The notes under the pieces: generated by a model
What the model was told of the DNA's origin: nothing
What the model saw: only the letters and a program-made list of their open reading frames with translations
Databases searched by the model: none
Position numbers and translations under genes: made by a program
Source of the DNA: Macrotrachela quadricornifera
Lineage: Eukaryota; Rotifera; Eurotatoria; Philodinida; Philodinidae
Length of the DNA stretch: 64,000 bases
Assembly: GCA_022393335.1 (NCBI GenBank)
Contig: JAJEKB010001187.1
Location: forward strand, 29,042 to 93,041
Direction of reading: 5' to 3'
Shown: one piece after another, positions 25,059 to 37,720 of the stretch
How positions within the stretch are numbered: the first letter of the stretch is position 1
Layout: every line of letters starts with the position of its first letter

Positions 25059-26340
25059 ATAAATATATAATACTTTTCGAATTTATTTTTATATTTAACT
25101 AAAATTTCTCAGCTGTTTTTTTTCTCAACATTGTAATATTAATAACGCAAAAAAGTTAATCCTCGATTGACGAAAATAATATTGAAGAAGCAAATCAATA
25201 AGAGACAATTTCTTTATCTAAAAAATAACAATAAAAAAGAGCTTTACATTTATTTTCAATATGTAAACCTTGTGCAAATAAATTTAATATGGTTGAAATA
25301 AGTAAGCCAAACACGTCAGTTGACAAAAAATATTCACATTCGTTTTATATCGAAATTGTAAACCAATTAAATTGCAAATCTTTGTTTTACCATCATCCAT
25401 CACTTTTTTTGCTTTCTTTAGTGAATAGTAGAGGCGTAGCATACTCTACTTAATTGAGCAATCATNNNNNNNNNNTTTTTTTTCTAAAAATTAAAAAATA
25501 ATCATCACTCTGTGATGAAATCAAACCAACGCACCATAACAAACTATGATATAACACTCGAATACTGTGAATAATGGGATGGTAATTTTTACAGTGGTAG
25601 CTTGAACTAAGAGTTAAACCCATAGTCAGTCGATTGCAAGCTAAATATAACACCTGCTGAACTATACATCACTCGATAATGATATTCTGGTTATCAATCA
25701 CATAAATTAATCTTTGTACACGGTTTGTTATATTTAAGAATTGGGTGTTTAATCATCTTCACTTTATAAAATAAATATAAATAGAAAATTTCTGCATAAT
25801 ATATCACGATAAAGCTATTCTTGGTATTTTTAACACAGAGATACTAGGATGAAAACTATTGCTATTCAAAAAAGTAAATCGATTTTGAGAAAAAGAAGAA
25901 TTCTTTCTGTGATAGATAGATAGATAATAGACGATATTAATATCTTAATTATACTTCTTTTCATTAATAATAGTATGAGAATATGTGATCTGGCTATCGA
26001 AAATGAAGACACTGTATGGAAAAGTTGTTATAGTGCAATCTCTGCAGAATTAAAATGTGAAATAAGATATACCTATTGTTGCTGACTCCCTAACAAGTTG
26101 TCTTTGCTATGCATATCTAAGTATACTTTAGAATTATGTCTTACTTTTGAGCATAAAATTTTAACAACAAAATACTCTATCGATATTTCAACTAGGTCTG
26201 AGATAAATATGACGTCTGATAGTACCTTGAAATTACCTGTGATGGCATGTGATAGTCTCGAATTAGCGTTTTTCACACTTTGTAATGGCTCCTAGAGCTT
26301 GTTTGTACCGGTCTGCACAATGAGTAATTATTGCCAGTGC
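25059..26340. other. Intergenic with assembly gap and GATA microsatellite
   Basis: Contains a run of ten N at 25466-25475, so sequence is missing or scaffolded there. A short GATA microsatellite lies near 25912-25926. No coding feature seen. Confidence 0.6.
25466..25475. other. Assembly gap (10 N)
   Basis: Ten undetermined bases, a typical scaffold-join placeholder. The true distance across it is unknown. Confidence 0.99.
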
Positions 26341-27022
26341 TAGAATTAAAAAGGGACGAGTGTAAGGCAAATATCTCGAGATTGACAATATTTAACGATC
26401 TGCGGTTTTTACTAAATGAAAGAGAAGAAGCCGGAACGTCTTTCTCTGCAATAATGTATGCGACAAAGCCCTTTTAAAAGTAATCATCTTCAAAAAACAA
26501 GAGAAAGAGTGTGTGAAAGTGACCTACTATCTAGATAAAATTTTGATTTTGATCTTCGACTTAGGTAGAGGAACTTGAGTTCTATATTTCAAGATACAAT
26601 AAGCCTTCTGATCTTTCATTATATTTTCCACAAGAAGTTAAGCTATTATGATGAGAAATGCGAAAAATGAGTAAAAAGTCATATAAATCCCCTATTATTT
26701 GTGCATATAAAGAGATGATTTCATTTGTTCAACGTTAGAATGTAATACAACAGAAATTTGCACTATATTTTCAACTATACATTGCATGCCACTCTATCTG
26801 AATCAAAGATCAAAATTAAATTTCATGTGGATAGCAGGTCATTTTCATATCTTCTTTTTCTTATTTTTTGAAGATGATTACTTTTTACAGGATTTAATCT
26901 TACAGATTATTGGAGAAAAAGACGTTCTGACTTTTTCTCTGGTAATTGGTAAAAACCGCAAGACGCTAGTGATTGTCAAACTCGAAACATTCATCTTACA
27001 CTCATTCCTTTTTTTAATTCTC
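26341..27022. repeat. Long imperfect inverted repeat (foldback element)
   Basis: Left arm about 26341-26580, right arm about 26785-27022 in reverse orientation. Reading the right arm backwards gives the same landmarks in the same order: AGAATTAAAAA, GAGTGTAAG, TCGAG-TTGACAAT, TGCGGTTTTTAC, AACGTCTTT, AAAGTAATCATCTTCAAAAAA, TTTTGATCTT. Matching blocks are long, with substitutions and small indels between them, so identity is perhaps three quarters. The ~200-nt centre is not clearly repeated. A transcript across it would form a long hairpin. Confidence 0.7.
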
Positions 27023-27803
27023 CGTTAAAAGTCTTCAATATCCTCTTTTAGATTGTATTTCATAAAATTGTAAAAGAAAAATCTTGTCTACGCATATTCG
27101 GCTTACTCCAATGTACCAAATTTTTAAAACATTCGTTAAAAATAAAATCAAAGATTTATATTAAAAAATTGTTTAGTGCTTATTGTCTTTATCTCAAAAA
27201 TATATGCATTGATTTTTTTATATCGCAAAAAACAAAAAATTATTCATTTTAATTTTCGAAATTAGACAAACTTTTTTTATTTATTTATATTCATTTTAGG
27301 AAGGTAACTTCTATGTATGATCATTTTTTCATTATTTACTATGAAAGAATATGGAAGCAAACTAGCATTCTAGTTCTTAAAAATTTGATTCCTAAGTTGA
27401 GAGAATATAAAAATTTGAAAAACTACCTTAACTTTTAGCTCGTTACCTTAGAAATTCTATCATACTGATCAAAGTATTAAACTAATTTCGTCAATCATTT
27501 TCTGTTTATTTCGAACTTAACTATTAATTGGTGTATTCATATAGAGTTCGTTATCTTCATGCATGTTTTATGCTTTGATGCCATGATTATCGGTTTTTTC
27601 CTTTCGTTCTTTTCTTCTCTTTCCTTGCATATGTGATATATGTTCGAATTTTCCATTCTTGTTCATCAGATATGTTGAATTCTTTCCCTGTTAACAACTA
27701 TTCTACTCTCTTTCTTATGCGTAGGATTCACTAGGATTTATCTCATCGTTCTAGCTGGATCACTTCGTGGGCAATTCCTCAACATAGAAAGTCTACTATC
27801 GTA

Positions 27804-28896
27804 CTGGGTTGGTAAGAAGCTTTTTCCATTTTTTTCGGAAATTTTCTATTTTTTTTTTAACTAAAAGAAAAGAACTAGCTTTCAACAATGTATGCTCCAT
27901 CACTATCTATGACTTGTTGCTAACGCTACGGTAGGAAAAGAATTCCGCGTTCGTGAAAGTCCTGGAATTTTGGCCAAAGAAGTTTTGGAGATCTATTTTT
28001 ACGTCGTTTTCGTCGTCGAATTTTTTCTCGCGTAAATAACTAGACAGAGAACGAAAGAAATAGTAGTATGCAGGAGCCAAATTTGGGAAATAAGGCGGAT
28101 GTGAAACGGTAATCTATCCGAGCTCCAATAATTTTTGGCGTGTCTACTTTGAAAAATGAGGTCTCGTGTTGTTATGTAACAAGTAAATTCGGTCCTTTGA
28201 GGGTAATTTCTGCACCTGTTTGATCAGCTTTTACCCTCAATACGTCTGCGCGTGCAGTTAATGTACACTGTCCACTTCTCATCACCAGTAATAAGATTGT
28301 GGAGCCATTCGTAGTTGCGATGAGATGTCATTAATTCCATACAAACGTCAACCATGTGTTGCTGATGATGCGGTGACGACTCATATGGTATTCAAATTTT
28401 GTATTTTCACGTTTTGTCTACTTCGTACAGATGTGTTTTCACTGTCATATGAGAGCACCCAAGTTACTCTGCTAAACACCGTATAGTCAACTGAGGATCT
28501 TCTTCATTAAGCTCCATCAAGACTTCCATATCCACTTATAGTGATCTTTCGGTGTAAGTTAAATTGTCGAGTTTGAAGTTACCATTCTTGAACCGATGGA
28601 ACCAATGTTAAGCTGCACGAATGGAGGGTACATCCTTGCCCATCGTGCCACACATGTTGCTTGTTGATTTCGTTGCTTTGCGATCCAAGCGGAATTCATG
28701 AAGAAGAAGCACTCGGAGCTCTCAACGAGATATCATCATTTCCAATTCGGGATCAACATCCATGTCTACAGTTTTATTGTTATTCAAAAGATATTCATAC
28801 TTTCTATATATATCTTTGGTATGGAAATTTCTAGAACTTTCTCGACCGTTCTAGGGAATTTTTGAAAAAAACGCGAAAAATTTCTTACCAACCCAA
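27804..28896 (-). mobile_element. Full-length but dead mariner element
   Basis: A 1093-bp element with near-identical ends (TGGGTTGGTAAGAA at both, inverted) and TA on each side. The minus strand reads as a mariner transposase: HVLL-like start and INKQHVW-type paired domain, YEWLHNLITGDEKW (first catalytic Asp kept), LLHNNTRPHFSK (second Asp replaced by Asn), NLAPAYYYFFRSL (third Asp position replaced by Tyr), then a recognisable C-terminus (QQVIDSDGAY). Several in-frame stops and frame changes are present. It cannot be active. Confidence 0.9.
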
Positions 28897-29272
28897 TAGT
28901 TATTTTTGTTTTGTGTACTCGGAAAACTTTCTATGTAAAAAAGAAATAAAGCTCGAGGTTGATGAACCAACATAAATTTAGGCTAGCTCAATGGTGGAGA
29001 AGATCTTTCCGTATCGAGTAAGTCATTTCATGATCAGTTTCACGCTACATTTTGCAGTTTAGTGAAAATCGGATGCTATCCAGTTGAAAAAAAAATTGTT
29101 TCGACATCTTGGAAAACTTGATACGTTTGTTTCTATATTTTCCAAGACTTCATAGAGTATTATGAGATTTAAACAATTTTTGACAATGTTTATGAATATT
29201 CTTGTGAATTTTCCTATTCATATAATGCACTCAAGTAGAGAATACTGTTGTATAAAATCGATTCGTTTGAAA

Positions 29273-29515
29273 TCAAATAGAAGAAAATGAAAGACGGGAA
29301 ATGTGATAAACATGTGATTTTTGAATAAAATGAAAGATTATCTGATATGGTTGGTAAGCATCGATAATTTTATTGATCTTTGTACAAACATTACGGCATG
29401 AAAAAATAATTGTCGTAAGCGAAAGATTATCGAGAATTCGAAAAACCAATTCCACTGGTAATGTTTGAAGTGATGGAGTCATCTTCTGAGAAGTTGATGC
29501 GATTGCTTGTGACAT
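29273..29515 (-). pseudogene. F-box protein fragment
   Basis: An 80-codon frame starting MSQAIAST. Residues about 18-50 are a good F-box: LQTLPVELVFRILDNLSL then RNVCTKINKIID. F-boxes bind Skp1 in SCF ubiquitin ligases; normally a substrate-binding domain follows. Here the frame ends about 30 residues after the box and I found no continuation on the minus strand, so this is a truncated gene, or a first exon whose partners are lost. It lies among dead transposons. Confidence 0.6.
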
Positions 29516-30487
29516 GAATATATTTTGCTTTAATGTATGTGTTTTAAGATAGTTTCTTACCTTATAAATGTCCTCGTGCGTGTGTGTTATGTGTCATTGA
29601 ATACCTTGTCAGAATCCAACTCCTTATCTATATAGGTAACTACCAAAATATGATGATAACAACGCAGTAAGAAATGCTGATAGAAGTAATTAGATATTAT
29701 CTTGAAAAGAGACAAACCAAAGTTTTCGAAAACAATGGAGCCTTAAGGTTCACTCCGCACCGGAAAATTTATTTTTGCCTTCGAGCATCCAAACTTAATG
29801 AAACTTTCAGGGTAAATGAATCTTGGGTTGGGCACTTCGTGGTAAAATTTTTAGCTCGAAATATTATGCTTTTCAAGAGTTAGTTCCAGATTAAGGATCA
29901 AAATCAAGGTGTTCTTGCGTACCAGAATTCTCCGACATTTTAAACGTTAGTAAGTTTGGATTGGTTTCAAAATGTAGCCAAGACTTAGGGCTGCAACCTA
30001 ACATAGTCTGTTTTTTAAAGAAGCTTTTCAGCAGAGTATGAAGTCATGAGGGTGTATGTTCTCAAATATTTTTTTCTTGGCTGGGTCAAATCATAAAATC
30101 AAAAAATCTGGCTCTGTTCAGTTGTAGTGTCAGTCTTTATCTATGATTTAAAACAAACCTGAGCTTTCTGGCTTTTAAATTAGCGGAGAAATCTGGGATG
30201 CACGAAAACGTAAAGACAAAAATCCTCACTTTGAGAAAAACGCAAAATATTTTTTGAAAGTATATTTTATGACTTTTCATCTGATAAATATTTTTCTATC
30301 ATTTTAAACTATAAAAGACACTTTGAACTCAATATGGCTGAAGATATTACGACAAAAATTTATTAGCCGGTTTATGTGAATGAATCTAAAAACCAGATTT
30401 AGAAAGTGATATATGATGAATGAATAATGTGATAATAGTGTAACTAGTATTTTCAAAAAATAAGATAATGATAATCGTATTAAATAA
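29516..30487. other. Intergenic, nothing identified
   Basis: Roughly 1 kb with stop-rich frames and no recognised repeat ends or domains. Confidence 0.4.
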
Positions 30488-30785
30488 TCAATCATCAGCA
30501 TCTGCTTCATAGATATCGGTAATGTCATCATCCGATAGTTCTAATATAAAACCATTCATTACCAATGTAATATCGTTCACAATGCAATCAAGGTTTTCGT
30601 CTTTTCGGGGATATTCAATATCACGATCACTTTTATCTCGCTGCGTGACAGAATCAAAGTCAAGATAACATGCTGTATAATAGAAAGAAATATATTTTAC
30701 CGTTACAAATTGAATTATTCGAAAGACGTCGTTTCTCTTGAATAAAAGTTTTTAGAAAAAGCTTTGTACAATCATTAAAACCCAT
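30488..30785 (-). CDS. Candidate small two-exon gene, acidic C-terminus
   Basis: Exons 30701-30785 and 30488-30672 are separated by a 28-nt gap bounded by GTAAAA and TTATACAG, and join in phase to 89 aa (MGFNDCTKLFLKTFIQEKRR... ending in an acidic tail ELSDDDITDIYEADADD). The intron would be far shorter than the 49-nt minimum seen elsewhere, which counts against it; the frame may instead be interrupted. No family recognised. It lies close to a transposase remnant and could be a fragment of an element-borne gene. Confidence 0.3.
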
Positions 30786-31539
30786 CGTACACAATATAAA
30801 CTATAGTGCATTCAATAGCAGACGTGACGCTCTATCAGATACGCTATTTAGAAAAAAATCGATAAATTTTGCCAAAATCACCTTTTTTTGAGTGGAGAGT
30901 GGGCCTTAACGAACAAATGTGATGAATAATTGTATATCAATATATATTGATAGTGATATTCTTGGCGAGAAACACTTCGATTATCATCGAATTATAATTA
31001 TTCTCTTTAAACACAGCGATTAACTTTCGTGGCACACAAAATTTGTTGTTTCTTTTTTCAATAATATAAATAAAATATTACAATATTATTTTGACCAAAC
31101 GCGGAATAATAACTGCACAGTTGGCCAGTCTAAAAGATGATGCTAGAGGGTGTAACCAATTGAAAAAACTATTCAGATATCTAAAACCATCCAATGGCTT
31201 CGAACGAGTTTTTTCTCTTTTTTGTGCTTAAACCGTTTCGTTTTTAAGTAATCGTTATGAGCATAGTCGTCTTCAATCGCGAAGTCCTATCTCGATTTGA
31301 ATGATGCGTTTTTCTTTAACAAAACACATGATTCAAAATTTTTCTTTTTGATGAAAAGATGCGGTAAAAGACGCTCTACAAAATAGCTTATTGATTGATC
31401 TCGCCAGCTCATATAAAAAGAAAGTTATAAGCTTAGAAAAATATCTCACAAAAAATAAAAATCAATCATGAGTTTTTTAGAACAGAGAAAATAGTGGACT
31501 AGTAAAGCATGAACATTTTTTCAAACCTTCGAATGTGGT

Positions 31540-32170
31540 CGTTACTTGCACCAGTTCCGGAAAACTCACGTTGTCCTTGGTTGAATGTTGGCGTGATCAA
31601 GTGCTCCTTCCATCACTGGAAATACAAAAAAAGTTTCTACTTATCTCTGATTGTTGGGGAGGACAGATGGATGGGAAAAGGTTATAAAGTCACATCTCAG
31701 AATGTACAAGACTTCAAATATCGAAAAAACTACAGGTCAAATTCAACCATTGAATGGCTTTTTTAGTTATCAGATGAAAATGGTTCCTCGTCGAATCTAC
31801 GATCGTGTAATGCTTGATGAACTTGACATCAACATGAACGAATGCAATAATATCATCCGTCTCTCGTCTTTAAATCACAATCAACTATCAACTGAAACTT
31901 TTCATCGGATGATTCAATATGCTTGGTACGCTAGTGGTTATACGGACATGTATCCAAGTCCTTTCAAAACAGTGGCCGAGGTGTCTTTCTTATTAGACGT
32001 TGCCATGTGTGCTGCCCCATCCTGTGATGCGATACCTTTTATTTACTGCAGCTGATACCATAAACCACTCTGTTTTACTCATTTTTTCTTGGCCTACCAC
32101 TTTCACTAATTTTCTCTCGAAAAACCATTGTTGTTTAGAACGGCATCAGAAATTAAATGCGAATTTGATA
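31540..32170 (+). mobile_element. Decayed DDE transposase, copy B
   Basis: Related to the copy at 10686-11972. It preserves only the second half: TTGQIQPLNGFFSYQMKM, VPRRIYDRVMLDELDINMNE, LSSLNHNQLSTETFHRM, YAWYASGYTDMYPSPF and TVAEVSFLLD, followed across a stop by CHKPLCFTHFF, a Cys/His tail. Frame changes occur near 31650 and 32055. Comparing the two copies shows the family protein ends in a Cys-rich motif after the DDE-like part. No terminal repeats found. Confidence 0.65.
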
Positions 32171-33858
32171 TGCATTTTGAGCTCATAAATAAAGAGTAGA
32201 ATCAAAATAAATAGACCTTACTGCAGTGCTAACTCAGACGAATTCGAACAAGTAGTGCATAAAAAAGAAAAGAAAGTTTTAACTATTAATATTTCACTAT
32301 TTTCAAAACAAACAGTAGTACATTGTTTCATTCTCGTTTCGTCATACTATGTTGTAAAAAAACAATATCTTTGGAAGAAAGGCTTTAGGGTCCATAACCT
32401 TTTGATCTTTTTCATACCTCATCAAGTTCTACTTCTGACTACAAAATGCGGCTCAAACTCTTTAAACACCTCAGATCGTTTCCTCGAAAGTTTTTTCAAA
32501 AAAAGAGAAAAAAATATTAACTCTTCCATACAATGTTATCTAACCAAAATCTCGTTTACCAAATTTTAAGTGAACAAATTGAAACTGCAATAATGTCAAT
32601 TCACATAGAAACATGGTGCTTTCTTTGCACATCGTCAACAATATCACACTTCAACGATACACCAATCCAAACAAAATCTCCTGCATACAGCAACAGCAAC
32701 CGCACGATAAAATCTACTAGAAAACAATACCATCTCTCATGTCACTAGAATTCCATCAACCAGTTCACCAATAATACTAAGAACGCACGAATAACAGCAA
32801 CGACAGAAAAGGAAACCATTGGAACAAAAGAGTATGAAACAATATCAGTAAATAATTAAAACTCATTCCATAATATGCACCACTATTGACACTGAATTGA
32901 CCTAACTTTCATAAATATTTGAATAAGCAAAAATATACATTTGACTGTATAAATTAATCGCTTTAATGTAATCTAATTGTCATCGATTTATTGTAAATTA
33001 TAATATAGGATAGTTCAGTCACTTTGTGGTCAGTTTTTTTGTATCCTCGTTATTACGTTTTTCTGCTGTTTTCTTGTTCACATTTAACTCAATATTCATT
33101 GTGTAGTGTATGTATCTATAGTCTATAGGTTGATATTAGATGTTTTTCCTCCTTTTTCTAATTATTTATTATTGCTGATTGTTTATTATCCTCATTATTC
33201 TCTAATACTTCCATTGAGAGCACTGATGTCTCAGTGTAGATCCCTCCGTCATATGACCATCTTTAAAATTAAACATTTTATGACATCATGATAAATTGTT
33301 TCGCATTCATAATGAGCTATTATTTTTTTAGAAAAGGATCACCGAATTCATCGGATGAGCACTACTTGTGCTATATAATGTATATGAAAGATTGTGCATT
33401 GACGCATTTGATGAGATTTTTGAGTCAACATTTTATCTTTTCATTTGCTTTGAAAATTGCACTTTTTGTAATCAGAATCGCAAACATATTAGATTAGATA
33501 TGAAAAGCAAATATTTTAGGTGAACTTATCGAACTTTGCTTGATAGAACATTAAATTACACCCATAGTATTATATCATAGTAAAATTTCAATAGAGAACT
33601 GTTTAAAAAGATTATTAATACGAAAAGAAAAAAACCAAAATGATTTATTTATTTTATAAAAAAAAAAGACAGAACAAACAGAAAAGAAAAACTAACCACA
33701 AGAATACAGCTAATATCTATAATAAAATAACAATAGTCTCTCAATGAAATCCAACATAAATATATAACCGAAAGACAATATTGTTTTTAATTGATCTCGT
33801 TTGTTTATTGTATACCATTGCAATGAAAAAGAAATATAAGTACTTACTTGTTTGAATG
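32171..33858. other. Intergenic, no gene identified
   Basis: About 1.7 kb. Open frames around 32255-32748 and 33106-33497 are short and low-complexity, with no supporting splice pattern. The right end includes the 3' UTR of the ZC3H3 gene. Confidence 0.4.
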
Positions 33859-35416
33859 CTAAGATAAAAAACTAGGTTTTAATTTTAATTCAATCGGTGG
33901 TGATTTTTTTTCTGTTTCTAAAAAAATAAAAAAAATTTAAATCGATTTATTTATTCTTTTTGAGCACCTTGATTTAATGGAATATAAGCTGGCATTATAC
34001 TTGTAAGAAAAGATGATTGTTCGTCCATTCTAATATATAATATAAAAAATAAAGACTTTATAAGTAAGAAGAAATATGAAATTTTACTTAGAAGAATTTG
34101 GTTTAGTTTTTAAAATATTATTTTCATTTCGTTTTCGTCGATGAGTTAAATGACATTGTTTACCACGAACACATTGACCGGTTGATTCGTATTGTGGACA
34201 TAATAAGACATGTTGTTTTGAACACTGAGATTTAGTTTTTTTTAAATTTAAATAAATAAAAACAAAAAAAAAAATAAAACTTTCTCCTCACACACCTCAG
34301 TTCCTTTTGCACAAAATCCTTGAACAAAATCTTCACATAGTTTAGCATCATGTCCAACATAAGAATGGGCATATGGACAATTATCTTGACCGCAAGCACC
34401 TTTAATAAAATAAGAACATGTAGGAACTTTTCCAGGTATTAACTCATGTGAATAAGGACATGAAGAATTTTTACAACGTCCATTTAAAAATCTATATAAA
34501 AAAAAACTAATTCTTATTATTAATAGATTTAAATTAACATACTGTGTACAAACAGCAATTCGTGTACGATCATGAATAAATGGACATTTATCACCACGAT
34601 GACATTTACCAAAGCGATTAAAATAAATACAATTTTTTTTCTTTTTTAATGTTGTAGATTTTTTCTTTGCATTTCTTAAACGATAACGTCCATTACTTAT
34701 TTGAATACTTCGTTGAAGAAGAATACTAAAGATTATATTAAAAATAATTAATTCAAATTAAAATATATGACAAATAAAAAAATACTTGGCCCGTGTTATT
34801 ATTGGTCGTTCGACTTTTTTTATTGGAATTGATGATGATAAAATTTTATTATTATCAGAATCAGAAACTATAAAAACAAAAAATAAAATTTTTTTTTAGA
34901 TAAATTTAAAATATCACCTAAACGTTGAAGACATTTGCCATTAGGATGTGTTTGAAATTTAATACCACGAATACGTACAAGACATTTTGATAATGAAGCA
35001 CGAGGTTTACGTTTATTTACACGACCATTAATTAAACTTGGAATTAAAATCTTTCGATGATCAAGTTTAAAACTATAAAATATTAAATTTTGTATTTAAT
35101 TATATTACCAACAAATTCTTCATACGAACTTATTATTATCTATTTTTTTTAAACTTGTTCTAATCCATTTATATTTATTTTCTATATTTTTTGCTATTAG
35201 TTTTGATGATTTATCTAAACTTTTTGATCTAACAATTGTAGGTTTTGGTGGATTAATTATTTGTTGTTGTTGTTTAGTTTTATTTCGAATAACTTTAAAT
35301 TGTGATACAGATCGATTTATTTTTGTTTCTGATAATTTAACGAGTGTTGTTGTTGAACGAATAACTTTAAAACGAGTTCGATGAGAATATGGTTGATGAT
35401 AAGTAGAAAATTCCAT
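33859..35416 (-). CDS. ZC3H3: CCCH zinc-finger protein ZC3H3 homologue
   Basis: Eight exons: 35126-35416 (see below), 34918-35072, 34786-34867, 34543-34725, 34296-34491, 34088-34224, 33968-34029 and 33859-33917; about 386 aa. ZC3H3 is a nuclear five-finger CCCH protein linked to polyadenylation and mRNA export. Seen: a basic N-terminus with a KYKWI motif; the block NGRYRLR just before the fingers; five tandem CCCH fingers (CIYFNRFGKCHRGDKCPFIH, then CTQF, CSYF, CEDF and CPQY fingers); and a short tail ending PPIELKLKP, like the KPL-x-LKP end of ZC3H3. The last intron (50 nt) restores this tail; without it the frame stops early. Every junction is in phase except exon 1/2: the GTATGA donor after position 35126 is out of phase, whereas a weak GTTCGT donor four bases earlier fits. 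Confidence 0.88.
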
Positions 35417-35539
35417 CTATAATTAAGAAAAACAAAATTTTTCAATTTTTTTTTGTTATAACATTTAGTTTGTACTATATAAACAAAGAAATTTTTTATA
35501 AACAGATGAAAAAAAACAAATTTATTTTTTTTTTTGAAT

Positions 35540-37440
35540 TTATGAATTGCCAATACCATGTGCTTGTTCTAATTCAGCACATTTTTGTTGAACTTTATTA
35601 TAGAAATATCGACTAATAGTTTCATATAATCATTGTTCTGTATAATAATCAACTCTTCATTCTTCTTCATTACTTCTTGTTGATGAATCAGTTGTCATTT
35701 TAAGATTACGAGATTGTGATGCTAATTATTTACATATAAAATTTTGAAGATCATCTTCAAATGAAAATTTGGATCTAAACCAAGACTATAAATATGGATG
35801 GATAAATATCATTTTTTAAGTAAAACAAAAACGAAGCGTTTTTACCAAAGTGTATGAATGATAATAATAGGTTCTGATGGAAAAATAAGTTTACTTGATA
35901 AAACAGAAAGACGAATACGTGAACAATCAAATATCTAAATAGTATATATCATGAATTCTAGAAACTCATTGCCTGAAACTCCTACTGCTTGTATAGCAAA
36001 ATGGGTACAAAGCGTGACTATGTTAAAAATCAAATATTACCACTCATATTCACCATGGATTAAGTCATATTTTAAATTCGTTGATTTGGTGGTGAGAGTG
36101 GTAGTGGATTAATCTTTTTCGGTTATGAAACAGAATGCGGCTCTATAACAGATGATCAAGTTCCCACGTCTCTCACTAGAGGCAATCCATAGTAATCCGG
36201 TCTCTTCATTATTAATACTCTTTTATTCAATATACAAACTCAAATATTGAGGATAAACAATTGATACAGATCTAATCAAAACCACTATTATTCATAGTGA
36301 CATTAGTATCGTTCGAATCTCTACTATTGAATAAAAAAAAACGAACCGATTGTTTGAAGTGTACCATTATTTATAGAAAGTAAACGAGCAAGATGAGTAT
36401 CAAATCGAAATTATGGTGGCCAAAATGAATACTAAAAAAAAATTGATTAAATAATTTTACTGAATGTTCAAGAACCATTAAAGTTGTACATTTAACATTT
36501 TGATCATTCGTACGACGAACTAAAAAACCATCTGTTTCGGCTGTAGAATTTGTTCGATGCCACTAGAAAAATTTATTTTATTTATTTGTTTTGTAAAATT
36601 TATTTAAAAATTCCTAACAAACTTTAATAGGATGATCATCTAATTCAGTAATAAGACTTGGAAAAAATGACGAAAATTGGCGTTTTATTTTTCCTTGATC
36701 ATATTTACTTGTATTAAGCTAAAAGATAATAAATTATTTCAATTATTTTATTATTATTTTACATCATCAACTAAATGGCCTCCAACATCCATTTCCCAAT
36801 ATTGAAACTGTTCATCATCAATATCTGTTGTATCCGAATCAAAACGAACTGAATATTGATGAGTAATAAATATTCGTAATTTTTTTTTATCTTTAATAAA
36901 AATTGTTTCTTTTGTTTTTATACACTTTTTTATAATTCAATATATTCTTGAGATTGACATACAAGTGAACGCATTTGTTTATTAATATTTTTTTCTGTTA
37001 AACGTTTACGTTTTTTTCTAAAATAAAATTTTTTTATAAATAATATAAATTAAAATTTCATTTTACTGTGATCTAATAGGTCCAACACCTACAGGTACAA
37101 CTGCATTTGATATCATAGATTGATTTGAACCTATAATATTTCCATATGAAATTTGTGATTGTTGCCCTGGTTGAATTATTTGTTGTTGACGAAGATCATT
37201 TGAATAAGTTGACCGTTTATATTTTTATCATGAAATGTTGTACGATTTATTATTCCATAAATACTACCAACTGGTTGAACTATCATAGATGATTGTTGTT
37301 ATTGCATCATTCATAATGTTATTATTGGACGTATTGATGGAACATCAATTATGGAATTATATTGAGGAACAGAAACATTTATCATTGTAGGAGGACATTA
37401 CATTACGGATGAATGTTGTTGCATGAGATTGAAATATATT
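35540..37440 (-). pseudogene. SMARCD1: SMARCD (BAF60) pseudogene with intron relics
   Basis: SMARCD proteins are subunits of the SWI/SNF (BAF) chromatin remodeller. From right to left the minus strand preserves ordered pieces of one: a Gln/Pro-rich N-terminus (IIQPGQQSQISYGNI); KKRKRLTEKNINKQMRSLV; KLRIFITHQYSVRFDSD after a frameshift; QFSSFFPSLITELDDHPIKV; WHRTNSTAETDGFLVRRTN; FRFDTHLARLLSINNGTLQ in yet another frame; a scrambled SWIB region; and the C-terminus CAELEQAHGIG. The last block carries at least three in-frame stops, and the stretch between the SWIB domain and the C-terminus is partly deleted. AT-rich ~50-nt segments sit where introns would be (for example 36720-36765), so it arose from genomic DNA, not by retroposition. 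Confidence 0.88.
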
Positions 37441-37489
37441 CTCTATATTTTTTGACAGAGAAATAAATTAAATTTGTGTCTACGCTATA

Positions 37490-37720
37490 AAAGAGGATTA
37501 TTGTTTACAGTTGCATTTCATTCGTTAACGAGTCATATATACGAATAGTTCGATCAATAGAGGGCAGTAGAGAACCAAGTAAACTATTGGAATAATAAAG
37601 AAAGGATGTCATTCTTCTTCTTTATGAATGTATTTATCATCTTAATAAGTTTAAACACTCGAATCGTAGATTGAAATATATATCACATTTTTTATTGAAA
37701 AATGTGTAAAATTAACGATA
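37490..37720 (-). pseudogene. WD40-repeat relic
   Basis: The minus strand reads SLLGSLLPSIDRTIRIYDSL then TNEMQL, the end of a WD40 blade (a D-R-T-I-R-I-Y/W-D motif). Flanking frames are interrupted and no complete blade follows. It adjoins the SMARCD pseudogene and seems part of the same decayed block. Confidence 0.45.

Noticed and set aside
26098..26295. Overlapping frames on both strands near 26.1-26.3 kb
   Set aside because: No motif on either strand, inside repeat-rich DNA.
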